From: Arsukibacterium indicum
GTDB taxonomy: Bacteria > Pseudomonadota > Gammaproteobacteria > Enterobacterales > Alteromonadaceae
DNA length: 64,000 bases
Direction: 5' to 3'
Assembly: GCF_019100565.1 (NCBI RefSeq)
Contig: NZ_JAHRID010000001.1
Span: 806,001 to 870,000, forward strand
Positions 19,384 through 28,426 of the stretch are shown in pieces; position 1 is the first letter of the stretch; every line of letters begins with the position of its first letter. The position numbers and the translations under genes are program-made. The notes under the pieces were generated by a model. It was not told the origin of the DNA. It was given only the letters and a program-made list of their open reading frames with translations, and made no database searches.

Positions 19384-20001
19384 ATGTCTGATGCAATTTT
19401 CACATTAAATGCAGAAGTCCGTACTGACCTGGGGAAAGGTGCGAGCCGCCGCCTGCGTCACGAAGACAAAGTGCCAGCCATTATTTATGGCGGACACAAA
19501 GATGCCTTATCTGTAACTTTAGAGCACTCTAAGCTGTTAAAAGCTCAGAGCTTTGAAGCGTTTTATTCTCACATCCTGACCATTACTGTCGGTAAAGAGA
19601 AAATCCAGGCTATCGTTAAAGATATGCAACGTCACCCGTACAAGCCAAAAATCATGCACGTTGACTTCCAGCGCGTTGAAGCTGGCCACGAGCTGACCAC
19701 TATCGTTCCGGTTCACTTCTTAAACGAAGATAAACCAATCAAAAAAGGCGGTGTTGTTGTGCACGCCCTGAACGAAATTGAAATCAGTGTATTACCAAAA
19801 GACTTACCAGAGTTTATCGAAGTTGACCTGGCTGATGTCGAAGTAGGTACTACCTTGCACCTGACTGACATTAAAGCACCTAAAGGTGTTAAGTTTGTTC
19901 AGTTAACTAAGGGTGAAGGCCATGACCTGCCAGTAGTGTCTGTGAACAAACCAGCTGGTAAAGCCGTTGATACAGAAGAAGAAACTGAAACTGCTGAGTA
20001 A
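19384..20001 (+). CDS. rplY: 50S ribosomal protein L25, long (CTC) form
   Basis: A 205-residue L25/CTC protein that binds 5S rRNA. The N-terminal domain carries the family pattern [22 protein letters not shown] second domain and an acidic Glu-rich tail follow, so this is the long form rather than the 94-residue E. coli form. The ATG at 19384 has GGAG six bases upstream; the open frame before it is not coding. It is coupled to pth by a one-base stop/start overlap. Confidence 0.95.
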   Translation: MSDAIFTLNAEVRTDLGKGASRRLRHEDKVPAIIYGGHKDALSVTLEHSKLLKAQSFEAFYSHILTITVGKEKIQAIVKDMQRHPYKPKIMHVDFQRVEAGHELTTIVPVHFLNEDKPIKKGGVVVHALNEIEISVLPKDLPEFIEVDLADVEVGTTLHLTDIKAPKGVKFVQLTKGEGHDLPVVSVNKPAGKAVDTEEETETAE

Positions 20002-20603
20002 TGTCTGACGCATTACCTGCCAATGTTCAGTTAATCGTGGGCCTGGGAAATCCGGGCCCCGAATACCAGCATACCCGGCATAACGCCGGGGCCTGGTTTG
20101 TTGAGAAGCTGGCTTATGCCTTTAATGTCAGCCTGAAAAATGACACTAAGTTCTTTGGCTATACCGGAAAATTTATTTGTGCCGGCCAGGAATTTAAGTT
20201 ACTGATCCCCTCTACCTTTATGAACCTCAGCGGCAAAGCCGTATTAGCCATGGCCCAGTTTTACAAACTGGCACCAGAGAATATTCTGGTAGCACATGAT
20301 GAGCTGGCACTGGAACCCGGTATTGCAAAGTTTAAACTCGGTGGCGGCCATGCCGGCCATAACGGTTTACGCGATATTATGGCGAGGTTGAGTAATAATC
20401 CGAATTTTTACCGGTTACGCCTCGGCATCGGTCATCCCGGCCATAAAGATAAGGTAACCGGTTTTGTGCTGGGCAAAGCCCCGGCCAGTGAACAAAAATT
20501 AATAGATGCCAGCATTGATGAAGCTGTCAGTTGCTTTGATATTCTGGCGCGCGACGGCTTAATCAAAGCCCAGCACCGTCTACACAGTTTTAAAGCCAGC
20601 TAG
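20001..20603 (+). CDS. pth: Peptidyl-tRNA hydrolase
   Basis: A 200-residue enzyme that recycles peptidyl-tRNAs dropped from the ribosome. Motifs [18 protein letters not shown] with the catalytic His, [11 protein letters not shown] and [11 protein letters not shown] with the catalytic Asp are intact, as is [13 protein letters not shown]. The start overlaps the rplY stop (TAATG). It lies 37 bases upstream of ychF, as in most gammaproteobacteria. Confidence 0.96.
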   Translation: MSDALPANVQLIVGLGNPGPEYQHTRHNAGAWFVEKLAYAFNVSLKNDTKFFGYTGKFICAGQEFKLLIPSTFMNLSGKAVLAMAQFYKLAPENILVAHDELALEPGIAKFKLGGGHAGHNGLRDIMARLSNNPNFYRLRLGIGHPGHKDKVTGFVLGKAPASEQKLIDASIDEAVSCFDILARDGLIKAQHRLHSFKAS

Positions 20604-20640
20604 CCCTGCGGCCAGCAACACAGCCTGAAGGAAAATTATT

Positions 20641-21732
20641 ATGGGTTTCAAATGTGGTATTGTCGGCCTGCCTAACGTTGGTAAGTCTACCTTGTTTAAT
20701 GCGTTAACCAAGGCAGGTATTGAAGCGGCCAACTTCCCGTTTTGTACCATAGAGCCTAATACCGGCGTGGTACCGGTACCTGATTTACGGCTGGATAAAC
20801 TGGCAGAAATTGTTAAACCACAACGGCTGATCCCCACCACCATGGAATTTGTCGATATTGCCGGTCTGGTAAAAGGCGCATCCCGCGGCGAGGGTCTTGG
20901 CAACAAATTTCTGGCCAATATCCGGGAAACCGATGCGATAGGCCATGTTGTGCGCTGCTTTGACGATGAAAACATCATCCACGTTGCCGGTAAAATAGAC
21001 CCGGCCGATGACATCGATACCATTAACATGGAGCTGGTGCTGTCAGACATGGACAGTGCCGAGCGGGCTATTCTGCGGGTCAGTAAAAAAGCCAAAGGCG
21101 GCGATAAAGATGCCAAAGCCGAATTACTGGTGCTGGAAAAAGTTAAAGCACATTTAGAGCAAGGCAATACCCTGCGCCAGCTGGAGCTGGACAAGGAAGA
21201 AAAAGCCTTGATTGCCTACATGAACTTTTTAACCATTAAACCCACTATGTACATTGCCAACGTTACTGACGATGGCTTTGAAAATAACCCTTACTTAGAT
21301 ATCGTGCAGGCCATTGCCGATAAAGAAGGTGCCATTGTTGTTCCGGTGTGTGCGGCAATTGAGTCTGAAATTGCTGAGCTGGAAGATGATGAAAAAGCTG
21401 AATTTATGGCCGATATGGGCCTGGAAGAGCCCGGCCTGAACCGGGTGATCCGTGGTGGTTACTCACTGTTAAGTTTGCACACCTACTTTACCGCCGGCGT
21501 GAAAGAAGTCCGGGCCTGGACCGTGAAAATTGGCGCTACTGCACCGCAGGCCGCCGGAGTGATTCATACCGACTTTGAAAAAGGTTTTATCCGCGCCGAA
21601 GTGGTAGGTTATGATGATTTTGTTAGCTTTAACGGCGAAGCCGGTGCTAAGGAGGCCGGTAAGTGGCGTCTTGAAGGCAAAGATTACATTGTAAAAGACG
21701 GCGATGTAATGCATTTCCGCTTTAACGTTTAA
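20641..21732 (+). CDS. ychF: Redox-regulated ATPase YchF (OBG family)
   Basis: A 363-residue P-loop protein that binds ribosomes and hydrolyses ATP rather than GTP. P-loop GLPNVGKST, Switch/G3 [17 protein letters not shown], a central helical hairpin rich in Lys and Glu, and a C-terminal TGS domain ([15 protein letters not shown]) are visible. AAGGA lies upstream of the ATG. It ends the rplY-pth-ychF set and is followed by a strong terminator. Confidence 0.96.
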   Translation: MGFKCGIVGLPNVGKSTLFNALTKAGIEAANFPFCTIEPNTGVVPVPDLRLDKLAEIVKPQRLIPTTMEFVDIAGLVKGASRGEGLGNKFLANIRETDAIGHVVRCFDDENIIHVAGKIDPADDIDTINMELVLSDMDSAERAILRVSKKAKGGDKDAKAELLVLEKVKAHLEQGNTLRQLELDKEEKALIAYMNFLTIKPTMYIANVTDDGFENNPYLDIVQAIADKEGAIVVPVCAAIESEIAELEDDEKAEFMADMGLEEPGLNRVIRGGYSLLSLHTYFTAGVKEVRAWTVKIGATAPQAAGVIHTDFEKGFIRAEVVGYDDFVSFNGEAGAKEAGKWRLEGKDYIVKDGDVMHFRFNV

Positions 21733-21748
21733 AACCGTTTTAGCATTT

Positions 21749-21780
21749 AAAAAGCCGCTGCCATCGCAGCGGCTTTTTTT
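21749..21780 (+). terminator. Terminator after ychF
   Basis: AAAAAGCCGCTG with CAGCGGCTTTTTTT around a short loop, 16 bases after the stop. Confidence 0.9.
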
Positions 21781-21848
21781 ATCTGGCCATGTTTTGCGTA
21801 TAAAAACAGCAAACACACCCATCCAACGCACTATTCGTAAAAAAACGG

Positions 21849-21877
21849 TTGACGCTAATATGTCAGATCAGCATAAT
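21849..21877 (+). promoter_or_regulatory. Promoter of the tRNA-Met-Leu-Gln operon
   Basis: TTGACG at 21849-21854 and CATAAT at 21872-21877 are separated by 17 bases. A GC-rich discriminator (ACGCGCCAC) follows, as at growth-rate-controlled tRNA promoters. The first tRNA begins 30 bases downstream. Confidence 0.7.
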
Positions 21878-21907
21878 ACGCGCCACTTGCTTAGGACAAG
21901 TTAGCGT

Positions 21908-21984
21908 GGCTACATAGCTCAGCTGGTTAGAGCACAGCACTCATAATGCTGGGGTCGCAGGTTCGATTCCCGCTGTAGCCACCA
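21908..21984 (+). tRNA. tRNA-Met (CAT), elongator type
   Basis: 77 bases with encoded CCA. Acceptor GGCTACA pairs with TGTAGCC, so the first pair is G-C and this is the elongator rather than the initiator. The anticodon loop contains CAT. Confidence 0.95.
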
Positions 21985-22002
21985 CTTAATTTTCCTATGT
22001 AT

Positions 22003-22087
22003 GCGGGGATGGCGGAATTGGTAGACGCACTGGATTTAGGTTCCAGCGCCGCGAGGCGTGAGAGTTCGAGTCTCTCTCTCCGCACCA
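22003..22087 (+). tRNA. tRNA-Leu (TAG)
   Basis: 85 bases with a long variable arm. The anticodon loop TTTAGGT gives TAG, the acceptor GCGGGGA pairs (with a wobble) with TCTCCGC, and CCA is encoded. Confidence 0.95.
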
Positions 22088-22112
22088 TATTTAGCAAGTA
22101 AGCAGTTTCTGC

Positions 22113-22187
22113 AGGGGCGTAGCCAAGCGGTAAGGCAGCGGGTTTTGATCCCGCCATGCCCAGGTTCGAATCCTGGCGCCCCTGCCA
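22113..22187 (+). tRNA. tRNA-Gln (TTG)
   Basis: 75 bases. Acceptor AGGGGCG pairs with CGCCCCT, the anticodon loop TTTTGAT gives TTG, and CCA is encoded. It is the last gene of the three-tRNA operon. Confidence 0.95.
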
Positions 22188-22194
22188 TATTTAG

Positions 22195-22219
22195 AAAACC
22201 CAGCCGAGGCTGGGTTTTT
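22195..22219. terminator. Terminator between the tRNA operon and ubiF
   Basis: AAAACCCAGCC and GGCTGGGTTTTT around GA, just after tRNA-Gln and one base before the convergent hydroxylase stop. It is probably used from both sides. Confidence 0.88.
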
Positions 22220-22220
22220 G

Positions 22221-23402
22221 CTATTCAGACCCAACAGCATAACGGGCAACCAGCGTTTTCAGCATGCTGCTGCGTGATGCAATCGTCAGGGCCAACTGCC
22301 GCAGGTTACGCAGCGGGCCGATATCATTGCCAAATAGCTGATAAAAGCCATCCATGGTACTCATCATCAATAAATTAGCTGGTTTACGCTTTCGCTGATA
22401 TGTTTTCAGTAAATCTTCATTGCCAATATCGCGCTGTTGCTGGTGCGCACTAATAATTAACTCCGTCAGCAGTTTTGCATCAGCAAAGCCCAGGTTTACG
22501 CCCTGCCCCGCTAACGGATTAATGGTATGGGCAGCATCGCCCGCCAGCACTACCCTGCCTGCATAATAATGGTTAGCGTCCATTCGCGCTAACGGAAACC
22601 AGCTGCTGTTAACTACCTCAACCTTGCCAAGCTGCTCCGGAAAAACCTTTTGCAGCTCTGCAGTAAGTTGCGCAGGCTTAAGCACCGCCAATTGTTTCAC
22701 CCTGGCTGCATCGTCATACCAGACAATGTTCCCTTGCTGGCCCGGTAACGGTAAAAATGCTTTGGGGCCAGTTGGGGTAAATTGCTGCCAGGTGACATCC
22801 TGTTGCGGGTAAGGGGTGTTCACCAATGCTACAAGGCAAGCCTGTTGATACTGCCAGCCATTGGTGCCAATACCGGCCAGCTGGCGTAACTGTGAGTTGC
22901 CACCATCAGCGGCAATCACCAAGGTACTTTGTAGCTGCTCGCCACTGTCAATTGTCAACAATGCGCTGTCCGCAGTTTGCTGCAGTGCTGTCACCATGGC
23001 CGGGCAAAATAGGGTTAAATTAGCCGGGAATTGCTGCCATAACGCTAACTGCAGTAAATTATTTTCAATAATATGGCCAAGATGGCTGCGCTTAATATCA
23101 GCAGCGTCAAAGCACACCACGCTGTCGGGGTGCTCAAATGCCTGTAAACGCTGGTAGGGACAAAGCCGCATTTGTTGCAGTGAAGACCAGGCACCAAGCC
23201 GGGTTAACCAGGCTTCGCTGGCCAGATTAATCGATGACACGCGCAGATCCGGTGCCTGGTCAGGGTTGAATTCAGCGGGAGCCTGTCTTTCAATTAATGC
23301 CACCTGCAAACCTGCCTGACTTAACGCCAACGCTATCGCAGCACCAACCATACCGCCGCCAACAATAGTGATATCAAATTGCTGTGCTGTGTTACTACCC
23401 AT
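22221..23402 (-). CDS. ubiF: FAD-dependent ubiquinone-biosynthesis hydroxylase, UbiF type
   Basis: A 393-residue flavoprotein monooxygenase of the UbiH/UbiF family. The dinucleotide-binding VGGGMVGAAIALAL is at the N-terminus, ADGGNSQLRQLAG is in the middle, and the FAD motif GDAAHTINPLAGQGVNLG is near residue 295. Several stretches (CPYQRLQAFE, WQQFTPTGPKAFLPL) resemble E. coli UbiF, the hydroxylase acting at C6 of the ring late in ubiquinone synthesis, more than UbiH or UbiI. The exact ring position is an inference from resemblance. It stands alone, convergent with the tRNA operon. Confidence 0.82.
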   Translation of the reverse strand: MGSNTAQQFDITIVGGGMVGAAIALALSQAGLQVALIERQAPAEFNPDQAPDLRVSSINLASEAWLTRLGAWSSLQQMRLCPYQRLQAFEHPDSVVCFDAADIKRSHLGHIIENNLLQLALWQQFPANLTLFCPAMVTALQQTADSALLTIDSGEQLQSTLVIAADGGNSQLRQLAGIGTNGWQYQQACLVALVNTPYPQQDVTWQQFTPTGPKAFLPLPGQQGNIVWYDDAARVKQLAVLKPAQLTAELQKVFPEQLGKVEVVNSSWFPLARMDANHYYAGRVVLAGDAAHTINPLAGQGVNLGFADAKLLTELIISAHQQQRDIGNEDLLKTYQRKRKPANLLMMSTMDGFYQLFGNDIGPLRNLRQLALTIASRSSMLKTLVARYAVGSE

Positions 23403-23556
23403 TGCCAGTAGCCTTCTCTTTACGAATAATTTTTATAGTACTATTAATTTTACGTCAGTCTGAAAGTAAACGGTTGCAGTGCCGGTCTGTGTTTTGTGAA
23501 GAGCTGCTGGTTAACCAATCATCACTAACAACTAACATGACATACAGGACGACCTA

Positions 23557-24189
23557 ATGAAACGCTATCTTATCACTGCTTTTGCAACCTTGTTCAGTAT
23601 TAACTTGCTGGCAGCAACCAACATTGCCAATAGCCCGGAGCAGGTAACCCCGCTGCTGAATGGTCTGCCTGTTCCCGATGTTACCCTGACTGCAGCCGAC
23701 AATACGACAGTGGTGCTACCCACCCTGGTTAAAAAACAGCCCAGTGTGCTGGTATTTTATCGTGGTGGCTGGTGTCCCTATTGCAACGCTCAGTTAGCGG
23801 CATTGCGCACCATTGAACCAGAGCTAACCAAACTGGGTTACCAGATCATCGCCATCACGCCGGACAGTGTCAGTTCTGTCAACAAAAGCCTGAATGATAC
23901 CGAAGGGCAACAGCTTAACTACACATTGTTATCAGATCACCAGTTTGTGGCCAGCAGTGCTTTTGGCCTGGCCTACTACCTGGATGATAAAACCGCAGCC
24001 ATTTATAAGGGCAAATTAGGCAGCTTAATTACCACTGAAACAGGTACCGAGAAAGTCGTGCTGCCAGTACCCGCCGTCTATATTCTGAATACCGCAGGCG
24101 ACGTTGTCTTCAATTATGTGCATATAAATTATAAAACCCGGCTGGAAAGTGAATTGCTGCTTAAAGCGGCAGAACTGGCCCTGCAATAA
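23557..24189 (+). CDS. Exported peroxiredoxin-like thiol protein (AhpC/TSA fold)
   Basis: A 210-residue protein with a signal peptide (about 1-20, ending LLAA) and a thioredoxin-fold domain. The active site is RGGWCPYCNAQ with Cys73 and Cys76, the CxxC form of the peroxiredoxin-like family, rather than the TxxC of classical peroxiredoxins. A periplasmic thiol-peroxidase or redox role is likely. AGGA lies before the ATG. It is not obviously cotranscribed with the agmatine genes, which start 126 bases further on. Confidence 0.8.
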   Translation: MKRYLITAFATLFSINLLAATNIANSPEQVTPLLNGLPVPDVTLTAADNTTVVLPTLVKKQPSVLVFYRGGWCPYCNAQLAALRTIEPELTKLGYQIIAITPDSVSSVNKSLNDTEGQQLNYTLLSDHQFVASSAFGLAYYLDDKTAAIYKGKLGSLITTETGTEKVVLPVPAVYILNTAGDVVFNYVHINYKTRLESELLLKAAELALQ

Positions 24190-24315
24190 TCTGGACTTTT
24201 TTCTGCTAAAAAGCGTTGACGACAGCACAAAAATACGGCATTTTGCGCGCCCTGTTTGGCAAGTATTCTAATGGATGCTAGCCTGTTGGTTTTAACCTTC
24301 TGCTGGAGATAACTG

Positions 24316-25203
24316 ATGCGTAATGTAACCGTTGCTGCTACTCAAATGGTGGGTGGCTGGAATGTTGAAGAAAACATCGCCCGTGGTGAAAAGCTGGTAC
24401 GTGACGCTGCTGCTAAAGGCGCCCAGATTATTCTGCTGCAGGAGTTGTTTGAGCGTAATTATTTTTGTCAAAAGCAAAAGCCGGCTTACCTTGAATTTGC
24501 TACCACAGTAGAGGAAAACCCGGCGGTCAACCACTTTAGCAAAATTGCTAAAGAACTGAATGTGGTACTACCCATCAGCATTTACGAGCGTGCTGGCAAC
24601 TGCCTGTATAACAGCGTAGTAATCATTGACGCAGACGGTGAAAACCTGGGTACCTATCGTAAAAGCCATATTCCGGATGGCCCGGGGTACAGCGAAAAAT
24701 ATTACTTCACGCCGGGCGATACCGGCTTCAAGGTGTGGCAAACCCGTTATGCCAAAATTGGCGTTGGTATTTGTTGGGACCAGTGGTTTCCGGAGTGTGC
24801 CCGCAGCATGGCACTGATGGGTGCTGAACTGTTGTTTTACCCCACCGCCATTGGCAGCGAGCCGCATGATGCCAGTATTAATTCACGTGACCACTGGCAA
24901 CGCACTCAGCAAGGCCATGCCGCAGCGAATTTAATGCCGCTTATCGCATCAAACCGGATTGGTACAGAAACCGAAGGTGACTTCCACATCACTTTTTATG
25001 GTAGTTCATTTATTGCAGATGCAACCGGTGCCAAGGTGCAGGAAGCCGGTGAAACAGAAGAAGCGGTACTGGTGCATACCTTCGATTTAGATAAAGTGGC
25101 CGCTGACCGCAGAGCCTGGGGTCTGTTCCGCGATCGTCGTATCGACATTTATGACACGGTACTGACCAAAGATGGCAAAGTTAACCCGGAGAACAGCAAG
25201 TGA
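24316..25203 (+). CDS. aguB: N-carbamoylputrescine amidase
   Basis: A 295-residue nitrilase-superfamily amidase that hydrolyses N-carbamoylputrescine to putrescine, CO2 and ammonia. The catalytic triad regions are visible: [11 protein letters not shown] (Glu), [12 protein letters not shown] (Lys) and [12 protein letters not shown] (Cys). GGAG precedes the ATG. The stop overlaps the GTG start of aguA (GTGA), so the two enzymes of the pathway are made together. Confidence 0.94.
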   Translation: MRNVTVAATQMVGGWNVEENIARGEKLVRDAAAKGAQIILLQELFERNYFCQKQKPAYLEFATTVEENPAVNHFSKIAKELNVVLPISIYERAGNCLYNSVVIIDADGENLGTYRKSHIPDGPGYSEKYYFTPGDTGFKVWQTRYAKIGVGICWDQWFPECARSMALMGAELLFYPTAIGSEPHDASINSRDHWQRTQQGHAAANLMPLIASNRIGTETEGDFHITFYGSSFIADATGAKVQEAGETEEAVLVHTFDLDKVAADRRAWGLFRDRRIDIYDTVLTKDGKVNPENSK

Positions 25204-26312
25204 GCCGCTTACTCCCTACCACACCACAACACGATGGTTTTTCAATGCCTGCCGAATGGGCAGAGCATAAACAAACCTGGATGGTATGGCCGGAACGCAC
25301 AGATAGCTGGCGCATGGGTGCTAAACCCGCTCAGCAGGCTTTTTGTGCGGTTATCGCTGCCATTGCCCGCTTTGAACCGGTCACGGTAGGGGTTTCAGCC
25401 GCTCAGTATGCCAACGCCGAAGCACAGCTGAGTAAAGCCGGCGCCCTGTATCCGGTGCGGGTGGTTGAAATATCGAACAATGACGCCTGGTGCCGTGATA
25501 CCGGCCCGACTTTTGTTACTAATGGCAAAGGTGAGGTACGTGGCATCGACTGGACGTTTAATGCCTGGGGTGGCCTGAATGGCGGTTTATACTTCCCATG
25601 GCAGTTTGATGATCAGGTTGCAAGTAAAATTCTGGGAATTGAGCAGTTACCCCGCTACCGTACCGAAGGTTTTGTGCTCGAAGGTGGCGCTATTCATGTT
25701 GATGGCGAAGGCACCTTACTAACCACCGAAGAGTGTTTACTTAACAGCAACCGTAATCCGCATTTAAACCGCGAGCAGATTGAAGAAATACTGGCCGAGT
25801 ACCTGGGGATCAGCAAAGTATTGTGGTTAAAAGAAGGTATTTTTAACGACGAAACTGACGGTCACGTTGATAACATGGCCTGTTTTGTAAAACCCGGCGA
25901 AGTGGTATTAGCCTGGACTGACGATCAAAACGATCCGCAGTATGCCCGCAGCAAAGCGGCACTGGATTATTTAGAAGCCAGCACTGACGCCAAAGGCCGC
26001 AAAATTAAAGTGCATAAGTTACCACTGCCTAAGCCGATTATTGCCAACGCCGATGAATATGCGACAGTAGATGCCACCTTAAGTGCTATTCCGCGTGAAG
26101 CAAATGCCAGGCTGGCCGGCTCTTACATTAACTTTTATTTATGTAATGGCGGCCTGATTATGCCAACTTTTGATGACCCGAACGACGATGTTGCGGCTGA
26201 GATATTGCAGCGACTGTATCCTGATCATCAGGTCGTGAAAGTACCTGGCCGGGAAATTTTACTGGGTGGTGGTAATATTCACTGTATTACCCAGCAGCAG
26301 CCTACTGGTTAA
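25200..26312 (+). CDS. aguA: Agmatine deiminase
   Basis: A 370-residue guanidine-modifying enzyme that converts agmatine to N-carbamoylputrescine and ammonia, the step before AguB. Family marks are [51 protein letters not shown] and the catalytic Cys in [11 protein letters not shown] near the C-terminus. The start is GTG, overlapping the aguB stop. Together the pair gives an arginine-decarboxylase-dependent putrescine route; speA itself is not in the window. Confidence 0.95.
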   Translation: MSRLLPTTPQHDGFSMPAEWAEHKQTWMVWPERTDSWRMGAKPAQQAFCAVIAAIARFEPVTVGVSAAQYANAEAQLSKAGALYPVRVVEISNNDAWCRDTGPTFVTNGKGEVRGIDWTFNAWGGLNGGLYFPWQFDDQVASKILGIEQLPRYRTEGFVLEGGAIHVDGEGTLLTTEECLLNSNRNPHLNREQIEEILAEYLGISKVLWLKEGIFNDETDGHVDNMACFVKPGEVVLAWTDDQNDPQYARSKAALDYLEASTDAKGRKIKVHKLPLPKPIIANADEYATVDATLSAIPREANARLAGSYINFYLCNGGLIMPTFDDPNDDVAAEILQRLYPDHQVVKVPGREILLGGGNIHCITQQQPTG

Positions 26313-26323
26313 CTATGCGGAAA

Positions 26324-26424
26324 GGGTGTAGCTGCGATTGCAACACCCGCCCCGGCTCGCCACAGCAACTCGCGAGTGTCAGCGCACTCGCTCAGACACT
26401 CTGTGTCGACCGGAACGGGGTTCC
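26324..26424. repeat. Cluster of overlapping inverted repeats between aguA and ppiC
   Basis: At least five short hairpins crowd about 100 bases: GGGTGT/ACACCC (26324-26348), the perfect palindrome ACTCGCGAGT (26368-26377), GCGAGTG/CACTCGC (26372-26391), AGTGTC/GACACT (26375-26400), GACAC/GTGTC (26395-26407) and GGAAC/GTTCC (26412-26424). They overlap, so they would form alternative structures. No T run follows, so this is not a standard terminator. A REP-like or attenuator role is possible, and a RAYT remnant lies 300 bases away. Confidence 0.5.
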
Positions 26425-26455
26425 AATCTTCGCGTTTTAATATCAAGAGAGTTTT

Positions 26456-26734
26456 ATGTCCAAAGCCTGCGCATTACATATTCTGGTTAAAACCCGGGAA
26501 GAGGCCGAAAAACTGAAGCAGCAATTAGCTAAAGGCGCCGATTTCGGCAAACTAGCCAAACAGCATTCGCTATGCCCGTCAGGTAAAAAAGGCGGTGATT
26601 TAGGCGAGTTTCGCAAAGGCCAGATGGTTAAAGCCTTCGACGATGTCGTGTTTAAACTGCCAGTACTGGAAGTACATGGCCCGGTGAAAACCCAGTTTGG
26701 TTTTCATCTGATTAAAACCTTGTATCGCAATTAA
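26456..26734 (+). CDS. ppiC: Parvulin-type peptidyl-prolyl cis-trans isomerase
   Basis: A 92-residue single-domain parvulin, nearly the length of E. coli PpiC (93 aa), with no signal peptide, so cytoplasmic. Rotamase motifs [38 protein letters not shown] and [11 protein letters not shown] are intact. GAGAG precedes the ATG. Its stop overlaps the stop of a decayed transposase on the other strand. Confidence 0.93.
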   Translation: MSKACALHILVKTREEAEKLKQQLAKGADFGKLAKQHSLCPSGKKGGDLGEFRKGQMVKAFDDVVFKLPVLEVHGPVKTQFGFHLIKTLYRN

Positions 26735-26970
26735 GCCCCGTTGGTTAAGCCTGACCCATGATATAACGGGTGCGGTGTCAGACAGCTAATGGGTTTGCCT
26801 AAGCCATTATGCTGGTAGCTTGACCAATCATACTGCGCCGGATACAACACCATCTTGGCACGAACCGGATTTAGCTCTACGTAGAGCTGGCATTGCAGTA
26901 AATACTGCTCACTGTCTATCAGGCTGACTCTGTGCCGATCATCAAACATTGTGCCGCTTCGCCGGCACAA
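26731..26970 (-). pseudogene. Remnant of a REP-associated tyrosine transposase (RAYT, Y1_Tnp)
   Basis: About 75 codons resemble the middle of RAYT/IS200-like transposases: RRSGTMFDDRHRVSL, YVELNPVRAKMV, YDWSSYQHNGLG and LTPHPLY. Family members run well over 200 residues and carry an HUH motif near the N-terminus and more sequence after LTPHPLY. Both ends are missing here, and there is no upstream DNA coding the HUH part. The 5' edge is a hairpin (TTGTGCCG/CGGCACAA, about 26948-26969). This is a dead fragment, probably left by a past insertion. Confidence 0.75.
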
Positions 26971-27019
26971 CTTTCCAAGGATAAAATATCATAGCAAAAC
27001 AATTGTTTGACGAATTATA

Positions 27020-28168
27020 CTAGGGACATGGGCCCATCAACGTTACTAATAATTGCCCTTCTTTACCATAAAAATGCCATTTACATTGTTCTTGAGATGC
27101 AGGATTAGGCGCAGGAAAATTAATTATACCACCTGGGTCGCCACCACCAGGGCTTCCACCACCCGGAGTACCACCTCCCCCACCTGAACCCACAGCATTA
27201 CTTGCAGTGTAGTGATTTTGCAATTCAACAATTGCACAAGCGCTTAAAGTCATATTCCAAGAGCTGTCCTCTAAAACGTCTGCCAAAGTCAAATCTTCAG
27301 TTACTCTGGTAAACTCCCGTTCTACTTCCACAGAAATCGAATCTAAAGTATTGTTCCATGACAATTTGAATGCAGCTCGAGCAGGAAAATATGGCTCACC
27401 ATCGGGTACGACTTGCTGACCCGGTTCAAAAACATTTTTTATTACTAACTTAGACTTTTTTAAATATTCCCAGCCAACAGATAGACCAACACCAGCTTTC
27501 TGAGCCTCAAAGCCAAATTGAGTAAATTGTATTTCTTCAAACTCACTCTTATATGAAGAGGGATTTCTTTGACTAAGTTCATGGTTAACTGAATTGCGTA
27601 AGTTATTTCTGTATGTTGGAGACAGTGCCATTCTAAGAACTGTTGCGGATGTATCAGATTCACATCCATCATCTGAGGTTGAACTATAACTACTTGCAGA
27701 CATTGAACTAGGTGATGCAAAAGATAGTTGTAGATTCTCCTCTTCAGACAGAGCTATCGCTTGTAAAGTTTGCTCTTGCATCTCTAAAAAGTCGAAAAAA
27801 TCCTGAGATATTTCTGATTCTACTGAAGTAAGGTTTGTCGGATTTGAATTTAAAATCATATCCCAGTTCGAGCCACCTTGGTTGCTATGAGACATTTGAA
27901 ATGGGTAAGTAGTTTTAGTGGCGACGTCAAAAATAATAAATTTATGAGGTGTGCTGTAACACGCATGTTCATCGATACTTATGACTTCATTATTGTTTAT
28001 CGGAACGCAATTAAGCAAAGGTGCTCCCCGTGACCGAGCAATGTTCTCTGCTTGCTGCAATGAACAGTTTTCGCAGGTATAGCCTTTAATTGGCGTTAAC
28101 GCTGACACTGACCCTGCGTAGGTCAACACAAGAAAACCAACTGTCGACATTAATCTGTTTCTTTTCAC
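27020..28168 (-). CDS. Exported protein of unknown function with a glycine-rich linker
   Basis: Not recognised. The best start is the GTG at 28168, six bases after a perfect AGGAGG, giving 382 residues beginning VKRNRLMSTVGFLVL with a signal peptide cut near SVSA. Residues about 20-150 hold four Cys (CENC, LNC, HAC). A Ser-rich stretch follows (about 150-175), then a beta-type region with alternating charges. A Gly/Pro linker of about 20 residues at 326-346 precedes a short C-terminal tail with two Cys (QCKWHFYG and GPCP). The DNA is clearly richer in A+T than the neighbours, suggesting horizontal acquisition. The surroundings, a RAYT remnant and a non-coding A+T-rich leader (28169-28380), agree with that. 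Confidence 0.7.
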   Translation of the reverse strand: MKRNRLMSTVGFLVLTYAGSVSALTPIKGYTCENCSLQQAENIARSRGAPLLNCVPINNNEVISIDEHACYSTPHKFIIFDVATKTTYPFQMSHSNQGGSNWDMILNSNPTNLTSVESEISQDFFDFLEMQEQTLQAIALSEEENLQLSFASPSSMSASSYSSTSDDGCESDTSATVLRMALSPTYRNNLRNSVNHELSQRNPSSYKSEFEEIQFTQFGFEAQKAGVGLSVGWEYLKKSKLVIKNVFEPGQQVVPDGEPYFPARAAFKLSWNNTLDSISVEVEREFTRVTEDLTLADVLEDSSWNMTLSACAIVELQNHYTASNAVGSGGGGGTPGGGSPGGGDPGGIINFPAPNPASQEQCKWHFYGKEGQLLVTLMGPCP

Positions 28169-28426
28169 TATAACCCTCCTAAGTTGCTTCAGGATGTTAA
28201 ATGGAAACAAATCACAAAATCAACCTCACATATAAACAATTTATTAAAAATTAATATTAAATTGCATCGATTTGTGGCTATCCCCTCGGTTTTTAAGGTC
28301 TCACACTGTTAATTGTTATATGCATTTGTAAATATATGCCGCATATTGCCTGAATATCAGGGTAGTGTGGAATGTCAAGTCGCTCTAGACATCAAGAGTA
28401 AGGAGCGGAGATAACCAAACTGGGTT

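Noticed and set aside
28169-28426. Small gene in the A+T-rich gap upstream of the orphan gene
   Set aside because: Only a short shadow frame of rhlE is seen; no ribosome-binding site.
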